A stretch of DNA of 64,000 bases from Polytrichum commune (taxonomy: Eukaryota > Streptophyta > Polytrichopsida > Polytrichales > Polytrichaceae). The position numbers and the translations under genes are program-made. Positions 57,076 through 64,000 of this stretch are shown in pieces (positions within the stretch are counted from its first letter, which is position 1; every line of letters starts with the position of its first letter). Under the pieces are notes generated by a model. That model worked only from the letters and a program-made list of their open reading frames with translations. It searched no databases and was not told where the DNA came from. The DNA is taken from NCBI GenBank assembly GCA_950295325.1, contig OX485807.1, forward strand, positions 48,514,440 through 48,578,439, written 5' to 3'.

Positions 57076-58992
57076 GGGCCACTTTATACACGGCCTGGGG
57101 CCGGCCGGAGCACTGGCCTGATTGAGGCCTCAATCGGGACGCACTTTATGAACTTGTTTCCGGCCCAACCTTGTCGCATGTAAAGTGGTGAGGCCCGATT
57201 CTAGGGCCCGATGGTCTTGAGGGTTAAGTTTCATGGAACTTACCATGGTCAATGCCCGGTGCTCTTGAGCATTAGTTACACGGCTTTTACTATGGGGGAT
57301 GATCTCTATAGGCTTATGGTTAGGGGGTCAACCTTGGGTCCCATTAGACTATATCGAGCCCTTTGAATCTAATTCCGGTGTCAAAATGCTCATATAAATT
57401 CACCTACCATGTACAATGGAATAACCGATGTACCCGGTAACAAAAAAAAAACCAGAGTTACAATGATACAATATTCATTATAGAGTGATCTATGTTTGTA
57501 GATATTAATTGGCTTTGTTCCGTTCGGGAACATGACGACATTGAGCATATATTTTCGTGTGGGTTACTGATTGTAAGTAGGCATTGCGCCAACATTGTTG
57601 TCGTGCTTTTTTATTTTTCAAGCTACATAAATTTATAAAACCATATCAACCTTTCTAAAGCCTCATTTAACTTTCTCTTTATAGATAAGAGATTTTATTT
57701 AAAAAATAATAATTCTAACCATAGTATAAGTTTACATTATTGTTGGATCTAAGTGCGTGTAAACTTTTGAGCATGGCTCCACTTGGAAACTATCTTTGGC
57801 TTATTTTTGGAATGTGTTTGTTATGGTTAAAATTGTGGAGTCAGTACACTAAACATGATATTTAGTGTGAGATACTATAAATACGATCACTAGACTAAAT
57901 ATCACTAACCCTATGAAAATAAGTAACATTAAATGTAAAATCAAACACTAAATATCATCCATGGTAATATGTGAAAGTTACATGCACGAATTTAGTGTTA
58001 GGAAGGATATGAAAAAAAATTAACAATGAGAAAAAGAGAAGGGACATGCCCAGGTACGCAACTCCCATATTATACACAGGGGGCATCGTACTTAAAACGG
58101 CTTAGAGGACGGCTTTGTAAAAATTATATCAAATTATATCAAATTAAAATGATCAAAAAGTTGGGTGAAGACCAAATTAAATAAAATGAGATGAAAAAAA
58201 GTTGGGTGAAGACCAAATAAAATAAAATGAGATGAAAAAAAAGTTGGGTTGCATATTTATTAAGCCTCCCATTAAAATTATAAGCCACGAATAGTTGCCT
58301 CCCATTAAAATTATAATTCATTCACAATGTTAAAATTTTATTAAAAAGTCCAAAAAGTTGGGTAGTTTGACCTATGGTACCTGTATTAAAAAAATCATAT
58401 AATTAGGTTTTTAATGCAATTATATGCTTCAAAATATATTCATTTCCTATATATAATTACATTTTTGGATTCCTTGTTAGAAGGGCTACAAGGGTTTCCT
58501 ACATTAAAACAAATTGTATCACTCAATATTGGACTAAAACGCATTATAAGTGATTATAATCATGACCATATAATACGGGAGTTGCGTACCCGGGGGGACA
58601 TGGTAGTAGGGAAGGTGGTGGCGCATTTAGGGGAAGAGAAGAGAAGAGAAGAGAAGGGGAAGGTGGAGGGAGAGTAGTAAGGAGGAGAGGAAATCCTTTT
58701 ACCCCTCCTATTGATTGACGGACAAGATTGGAACAATCCAACGGAGGAGCCCCATCCGGCCCTAGATGGGAGTTCGGGACGAGGAAAAGCTCGTCCCGAA
58801 ATCTCATCTAGGGCCCGATGGTTTGGCGCCAAAATTGTGCCACCTAAGACGCCACATGGGATAGGTGAGTGTTCGGGCCGGCCCCAAGTATAAAGCCCTT
58901 GGGCCTGATTTGATGAAATCGAGCGATCCTATTGGTTCAAATTTTGAGAGTTCCGGCCGGCCCTCAATCCGGCCCCAAGTATAAAGTGGCCC
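57076..58992. mobile_element. PIF/Harbinger-like non-autonomous element, 1,917 bp, TSD TTA
   Basis: Ends GGGCCACTTTATAC inverted, flanked by TTA at 57,073-57,075 and 58,993-58,995. Inside the ends, GGGGCCGG and CTAGGGCCCGATGG recur in inverted order. The terminal GGGCCACTT is shared with the Tourist-like elements at 41.7 and 43.4 kb. No transposase or MYB-like frame is present. It contains a nested element at 58,049-58,594. A 40-bp unit (AAAAAGTTGGGTGAAGACC) is duplicated at about 58,155 and 58,197. Confidence 0.78.
58049..58594. mobile_element. hAT-like MITE, 546 bp, TSD GGGACATG, nested
   Basis: CCCAGGTACGCAACTCCC on the left against CCCGGGTACGCAACTCCC as complement of the right end, continuing .TATTATA. 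GGGACATG is directly repeated (58,041-58,048 and 58,595-58,602). An 8-bp duplication is the hAT hallmark. It sits inside the larger element at 57,076-58,992, so it is the younger insertion. Confidence 0.85.
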
Positions 58993-58995
58993 TTA

Positions 58996-59785
58996 CTAAC
59001 GGATATCTCTTTTAAAGAGATACATTATATGAGATTAAATTAATGTACCTCTGGAATTCCCCCATAGTCATAAATTATCGCGGCGATCGAGATCATTAAT
59101 TACCACAGCCGTCAAAATCATTAATTACCGTTGCGGTCAAAGGCCTTAAACCACAACACATTTCTGACACTCATTTGTCTAAAAATAGCACGCGTCCAGG
59201 ATGACACTACTTCCACAGGTCTGCAAACCTTCATGACACATGTGGAGGCCCCAAAACACTGTCATTTATGTGTCCTTTTTGTGTTAGAAAGGACCCCCAT
59301 CCCTTCTAGTGTCTGTTGCACTAGAAAATCTACAATGAAGCATCCGCAAAGATCACATTGAAAATTGGACGTCTATTGATTGTGTTATGCGTATTGGAAA
59401 TGTGTTGGTTCCTTAACTTAACACATAAGTCATCCCAATTGTGTTCAAATATTGAGGGTGGGTTAAAACATGTGTCTTTATGGTGTTTGATCTTTGATCC
59501 GCACTTGTGAGGCCAAACCCCCCACCCTTAAGCGTCCGTAGTCCGAGTAGTGGGTTTGGGCTCACATTCCTCCGCGGTATTGGATTTGGACTTGGATGAG
59601 TCCATAGTGCAAGGTTCACCCTTCAAGTGGTCTTGGATTTAACTTTGGTCTTTGCTTCCTTTGTCTTGCCATCGCGAGAGTGCTCCACATTCTCCATTAA
59701 TTTGTGCACGTGGTTTATTTTTAAAGAGAGGATGCAAGTGTAAAAAAAACACTATTCTCTATAGTCAATCTCAAATACATTTACT
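58996..59785. other. Intergenic, no gene seen
   Basis: No supported open frame. Three AATTACC/CGGTCAA-type words near 59,080-59,140 form a short degenerate repeat. Confidence 0.4.
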
Positions 59786-61397
59786 TGTGAAAGCCACACA
59801 TAACACTAACTAGCATAATGTAACTAACTACTTGTCTATGAGCTAATTAGGTAGGCTATCTACTAAGCTCCTTCATGAACCCATCTCTTTACTTTCTAAT
59901 TACATAAACCTAGCTCCTTCATAAACCCAGCTCCTTCATAAACCCAGCTTCTTAGCTTCTAACTAAACAAACCCAGCTCCTTCATAAACCCAGCTCCTTC
60001 ATAAACCCAGCTCCTTAGCTTCTAACTAAACAAACCCAGGTCCTTCATAAACCCAGGTCCTTCATGAACCCAGCTCCTTAGCTTCTAACTAAACAAACCC
60101 AGGTCCTTCATAAACCCAGCTCTTTACTTTCTAACTAAACAAACCCAGCTCCTTCATAAACCCAGCTCCTTCATGAACCCACAACTTTGTAGTTGTAATC
60201 CCCAACTACCTCACTAATTATTCAAGCCCTTAACTAATCTTCCTACCTAATTTCCTTAATTCTACTAACAACCCCTTTCTAATCACACAATTCTTCTCTA
60301 ATCCTAAAATCCTAAAATCCTAGAGAGGAGAGGGGGAGAGAGAATTTCCTAACTTCACTAAGACTAACTAATCCACACAAGTATATTTTTGCACTCATCA
60401 CAACATCAAGTGCTCAACTCTTAAACATGGAACTTGCAACCACGTGTATTCAAAACATGAACTTTAAGTACCACAAATTGGAATCATGAATTAACTTTAA
60501 AATCCTTCACGTCAACACTAATTCTACCAAGAGGTCAAGCCCTCTTCAAGGCTAACAAGCCTTGGCTCTCAAACTAAAAACTAAGCACACACATGTGCTC
60601 CAATATGGCTTCCCACACCCACACTTATAACTCGTGGGGTGCCTTGGAGCACAAAGGAAAGAGAGGATGAGTGAGGGAAGAATGAGGGATTATATAGTAA
60701 GCTTGAGGGGGTGAGCACCCTCAAGGCTCACGATAAGCCCTTGAGATTTCCTCCTACTTAGTAGGCGCCAATCCTATCTTCTAAGCCTTCCTCCCTCAAA
60801 TGATCAACAAGGATCCTAATTCGAACATTTAACTAGCCTTGGCTTTCTACCTACCACACTTTACCAAACTTGGGATGCTTCAACCCAAACTTAGCCTCCT
60901 TCGCTTTCCGCCGCCATAACTTTCTCCCCTTACTTTTCCAAATCGTCGCTCACCACTTAATTCAAACCACGATGCTTAACTCGTGATTTGATTGGTGCTT
61001 TGAGAATTTGCTTATCCTCCACCTTGCATTCTTCCTTGGGCCTTCCCCATTAAGTGGCCATGATGAGGTGGTCCACTTGTGCGCTCCATGTGATCCTCCA
61101 TTCATCCCAATTCGAATGCACTTGCCTCTTGAGTCACTTTGGTTGTCTCCATCCATTTGTACTAGCCTACTCACTAACTACTCAATCCAAGTTCTCCTTA
61201 CCTATCCTCATTCACTCAAATCCTTCCGAAGGTAAAAACACAATAACAACTCACATCCTAGCCTCTTACAACATGGTACTTCTAAGACTAACATTTCACT
61301 CTTTTTATATTTTTGTGAAGTAACATGCTACTTCAAAGTGCATCAACTAACGTTTCAAGGGTCTAAGACTAAATGTGGACACCCTTTTGGGCTCACA
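59786..61397. mobile_element. Long terminal repeat of the GGGCTCACA family
   Basis: The right end TTTTGGGCTCACA matches the fragments at 8,729 and 14,197. TGTGA at 59,786 is a candidate left end and would give about 1.6 kb with TGTGA..TCACA termini; this end is uncertain. GGATTATATAGTAAG near 60,690 contains a TATA-like box that can be read on either strand. It carries a minisatellite. It directly precedes the minus-strand gypsy pol frame. Confidence 0.6.
59865..60185. repeat. Minisatellite of 17-bp units inside the LTR
   Basis: ACCCAGCTCCTTCATAA (17 bp, variants with AGGTCC and CATGA) is repeated many times, alternating with a longer unit ending CTTAGCTTCTAACTAAACAA. This higher-order pattern shows repeated slippage or unequal exchange. 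Confidence 0.88.
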
Positions 61398-61421
61398 TAA
61401 TTGGCGACCATCGGGGGATGA
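61398..61421 (+). promoter_or_regulatory. Primer-binding-site-like motif next to the LTR
   Basis: Four bases after the LTR end CA comes TGGCGACCATCGGGGGATG, which looks like the complement of a tRNA 3' end with CCA and T-arm. This is where a PBS would lie if the LTR were a 5' LTR on the plus strand. The adjacent pol is on the minus strand, so the assignment conflicts; see findings. Confidence 0.4.
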
Positions 61422-61458
61422 ATCCAAACATCTCTTGCTCCAAGGGTAAGTTGCCTAG

Positions 61459-64000
61459 TCAAGCTCGGTACTCCTTACATCTACTTCCCGATGTACGGGT
61501 AGGAAAGAGCTCACCATTCAACGTTTCCAATTGAATTGAATTATTAGGAAAGACCTCATAGACAAGGTAAGGTCCTAACCATACCGCATTGAATTTCGCC
61601 GGAAATTCAAGCTTTCGTGCGTCTTGAATCATGACCATCATTCCCGGTGTTAGGGCCCTTATCTTATGTCGTTTGTCGAAAGTAATCTTTCTCCTTCTTT
61701 GGATTGCCTCAATATGTTGAGCCACCATTCTCCTCCCTTCGTCAAGTGCTTCCAAATCGGTTAGTCGATTTCGTAAGGATTGACTTTCGATAAGTCTCGT
61801 ACTCACGGCCACCCTAAGTGACTCGACTTCATATTCGATTGGTAGTGTCGCTTCAAGACCATAGACTAAGGAAAATGGTGTAGCACGCGTAGTTACCTTA
61901 TAGGTTGTACGGTATGCCCAAAGTGCCGCCGTTAGTTTCGTATCCCAATCCCGCTTCGAGTCTATAACCGTCTTGCGTAGTATACTCACCAAAATTCCGT
62001 TAACCCTTTCCGTTTGTCCATTGGTTTGTGGGTGGTAGGGAGTAGTCTTCCGGTGATCAATTTTAAATTTCTCTGTCATCTCTCGAATCAAGTCATTCAA
62101 AAAGTGAGTACCCCTATCGCTTACTAGGATCTTCGGCACCCCGAACCGCGAAATTAGGTTTTCGTACATAAATGTTGCCGCGTGTTCCGCCGTGTCGGTC
62201 TTCACCGCTTTGGCTTCCGCCCACTTGGTGAGGTACTCGGTTGCCACCACAATATATTTCATTCCTTTTGAAGATTGGGGATGGACCTCACCCACATAGT
62301 CGATGCCCCATTTTTCGAAAGGAATTAAGGGTAATGATACATGTAAAGGCATCTCCATTCTAAGGTCGTCTCGGGCATACCGTTGGCAAGCGTCGCATTT
62401 CCTTACATAGTCATGGGCGTCCTTAAATAGTGTAGGCCAAAAGTAGCCCGCTCTATGTATTTTTTGCCCGGTGAGTTGACCCGAGAAGTGACCGCCGCAA
62501 GCGCTATCGTGGCAAGCGATTAAAATCGCTTCAACCTCCGTTTTTGACACGCATCGTCGTAAAATACCATCGGACCCCCTTCTAAACAACCTATGGCCCA
62601 CTACAACAAATTGCCTACTATTTACCCTCACCTTCCTTCTCTCTTCTTTTGTCCACTCTTTGGGCAACTTGTGGGTTGTTAGAAATTCCACTATGCCCGC
62701 ATACCACTCCGGTGTAGAAGTGACCACAAAGAGGCTATCATCTACTAACATATCATTTACCGGATTTTTTCCTATCTCCTCCGACAACCTAGACAAGTGG
62801 TCCGCTTGTAAATGCATACGACCCGGTTTATATTCCACCGTGTAGTCGAATTCTTCTAATAACAAAACCCACCTAGCTAACCTACCACTTAACTCCGCCT
62901 TGTTAATTAGATACTTGATAGCCATGTGGTCAACAAAAAATACAACCGGGTTGCACATGAGGTAATGCCTAAACTTTTTAACGGAAAACACCATGGCTAG
63001 GCACTCCCTCTCCGTTGTAGAGTAGTTTCTTTCGGCGGGGGTCAATTGCTTACTCGCATAAGCTATAGGTTGATCCTTCTCTTTTTCTCCCGTTGCTTGA
63101 CAAAGCGCACTCCCTATTGCCACATTACTAGCATCACAATAGACGTGAAAAGGTTTACCCCAATTGGGTGGTATCAACACCGGATAGGTGCTCAACCTAT
63201 CCCGCAATTCCTCAAAGGCTTTTTGACAAGCATCCGTCCACTCGAATTTGACATCCTTTTTGAGCAAATGGGTAATGGGCACCGCTATCTTTGAAAAATT
63301 AGGAATAAGTTCCCGGTACCATCCCACATGTCCTAACAACTTAGAGATCCCCTTGGAATTGGTTGGAGTTGCCAAGTCGCTTATGGCCGCAATCTTATCC
63401 GGATCGGGTTCTCTACCTTTCTCACTAACAACATAACCCAACAACACTCCCTTATTCACTCCCAAAAATGTCTTATCCGGGTTCAATGCTAACCTCATCT
63501 TCCTACACCTAACCAATGCCTCCCTAACACAATGTAGGTGATCATCCACATTACTTTGTGTGCTAAAATCGTCCACAAAGACGGTCATGGATTTGAACAA
63601 CAAGTCGGTGAAGATATACATTACTAATCGTTGGAAAGTAGCCGGGGCATTACATAACCCAAATGGCATCACTACCCACACAAAAGTACCCCAAGGTGTA
63701 GTAAAAGCCGTTTTATGGATATCTTGGAGGGCTATGGAAATTTGATTATAACCCGCATACCCATCCATAAAGGTATATCGCGAATGACCTCCAACCTCCT
63801 CAAGCAACAAGGTGATAAAAGGTAAGGGGAAGTGATCCTTTTGTGTGCACGAATTCAATTTCCTATAGTCGACACAAACCCTTAATTTCCCATTTTTTTC
63901 TTTACTAAGACTATAGGAGAAACCCAATCCGTGATTTCCACCGGCTTGATAAACCCGGCCTTCAATAACCTTTCCAATTCCGCTTTCACCAACAATTGCA
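61459..64000 (-). CDS. Ty3/gypsy retrotransposon pol (RT, RNase H, integrase), 5'-incomplete
   Basis: The 822-residue frame holds, in order, reverse transcriptase (V-C-V-D-Y-R-K-L-N, V-M-P-F-G-L-C-N-A-P, catalytic F-V-D-D at 117-120), RNase H (V-Y-C-D-A-S near 265, A-D-H-L-S-R near 375), the integrase HHCC finger (H473, H480, C511, C514), the catalytic core (D543, D604, E640 in Q-T-N-G-Q-T-E-R) and a GPY/F-type tail (W-L-G-P-Y). No chromodomain follows. The apparent first residues M-G-F-S-Y-S are an artefact: upstream, a different frame encodes the expected RT N-terminus, and the two are separated by a 1-nt shift at a seven-T run (63,893-63,899). That is either a lesion or a homopolymer error. 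Protease and gag would lie beyond the window. Its product would copy and integrate the element. Confidence 0.93.
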   Translation of the reverse strand, partial: AIVGESGIGKVIEGRVYQAGGNHGLGFSYSLSKEKNGKLRVCVDYRKLNSCTQKDHFPLPFITLLLEEVGGHSRYTFMDGYAGYNQISIALQDIHKTAFTTPWGTFVWVVMPFGLCNAPATFQRLVMYIFTDLLFKSMTVFVDDFSTQSNVDDHLHCVREALVRCRKMRLALNPDKTFLGVNKGVLLGYVVSEKGREPDPDKIAAISDLATPTNSKGISKLLGHVGWYRELIPNFSKIAVPITHLLKKDVKFEWTDACQKAFEELRDRLSTYPVLIPPNWGKPFHVYCDASNVAIGSALCQATGEKEKDQPIAYASKQLTPAERNYSTTERECLAMVFSVKKFRHYLMCNPVVFFVDHMAIKYLINKAELSGRLARWVLLLEEFDYTVEYKPGRMHLQADHLSRLSEEIGKNPVNDMLVDDSLFVVTSTPEWYAGIVEFLTTHKLPKEWTKEERRKVRVNSRQFVVVGHRLFRRGSDGILRRCVSKTEVEAILIACHDSACGGHFSGQLTGQKIHRAGYFWPTLFKDAHDYVRKCDACQRYARDDLRMEMPLHVSLPLIPFEKWGIDYVGEVHPQSSKGMKYIVVATEYLTKWAEAKAVKTDTAEHAATFMYENLISRFGVPKILVSDRGTHFLNDLIREMTEKFKIDHRKTTPYHPQTNGQTERVNGILVSILRKTVIDSKRDWDTKLTAALWAYRTTYKVTTRATPFSLVYGLEATLPIEYEVESLRVAVSTRLIESQSLRNRLTDLEALDEGRRMVAQHIEAIQRRRKITFDKRHKIRALTPGMMVMIQDARKLEFPAKFNAVWLGPYLVYEVFPNNSIQLETLNGELFPTRTSGSRCKEYRA

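Noticed and set aside
63900-63927. Start of the gypsy frame as a true protein start
   Set aside because: It lies inside the conserved RT region; a frame change at the T run creates this artificial start.
1-64000. CRISPR array, rRNA or tRNA genes
   Set aside because: No regular short repeats with unique spacers, no rRNA signatures, and no cloverleaf-like segment with intact A and B boxes was noticed by eye; a tRNA scan was not possible here.

Overview
This is nuclear DNA of a land plant. It is AT-rich and repeat-laden, with spliced genes, TIR-NB-LRR (TNL) immune receptors, a plant-type Ty3/gypsy pol and many small inverted-repeat transposons. The TIR signature D-V-F-L-S-H-R-G-P-D-T-K is unlike the usual flowering-plant form (S-F-R-G-E-D-T-R). 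That, with the low gene density, suggests a non-flowering lineage (fern, lycophyte, moss or gymnosperm); this is inference and the species is not identified.

The core is a TNL cluster on the minus strand. TNL-B (27,891-32,587) reads as a complete four-exon gene of about 1,010 residues. TNL-A (9,950-13,640) has the same exon plan (61, 457 and 1,117 nt for the first three exons) but its LRR exon is cut in-frame from 466 to 136 codons, giving about 680 residues. TNL-C (50,720-51,837) is an NB-ARC relic with one frameshift and two nonsense codons, no TIR exon, and transposons on both sides. LRR-exon fragments lie at 16.36-17.28 kb, 23.52-24.86 kb and 47.96-48.10 kb. The 16.4 kb fragment appears base-for-base identical to the end of the TNL-B LRR exon over roughly 875 bp. 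Flanking blocks are also duplicated (5.4/26.2 kb, 8.1/26.65 kb, 13.6-14.2/32.6-33.1 kb, 23.2/27.0 kb), so the cluster grew by copying segments larger than the genes.

Other genes: an apparently intact, intronless two-RRM RNA-binding protein (19,026-19,811), a broken DHX35/DEAH9-like RNA helicase copy (about 36.6-38.4 kb), a broken hAT-like transposase (about 49.4-50.3 kb), and a Ty3/gypsy pol that runs off the right edge (61,459 onward).

The rest is a dense mosaic of mobile DNA. Many insertions can be delimited by terminal inverted repeats and target duplications: a 2.17-kb TG..CA insertion with TSD TATAG, a 490-bp solo LTR with TSD CTTCT, a 1.1-kb pogo-like element at TA, a near-perfect 1.1-kb foldback palindrome, a 999-bp long-TIR element with a 34-bp minisatellite at the 5' break of TNL-C, PIF/Harbinger-like elements with TAA/TTA duplications, and a 546-bp hAT-like element with an 8-bp duplication nested inside one of them. 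I found no CRISPR array, rRNA or convincing tRNA. Coordinates of repeat ends and exons were read by eye and may be off by a few bases.
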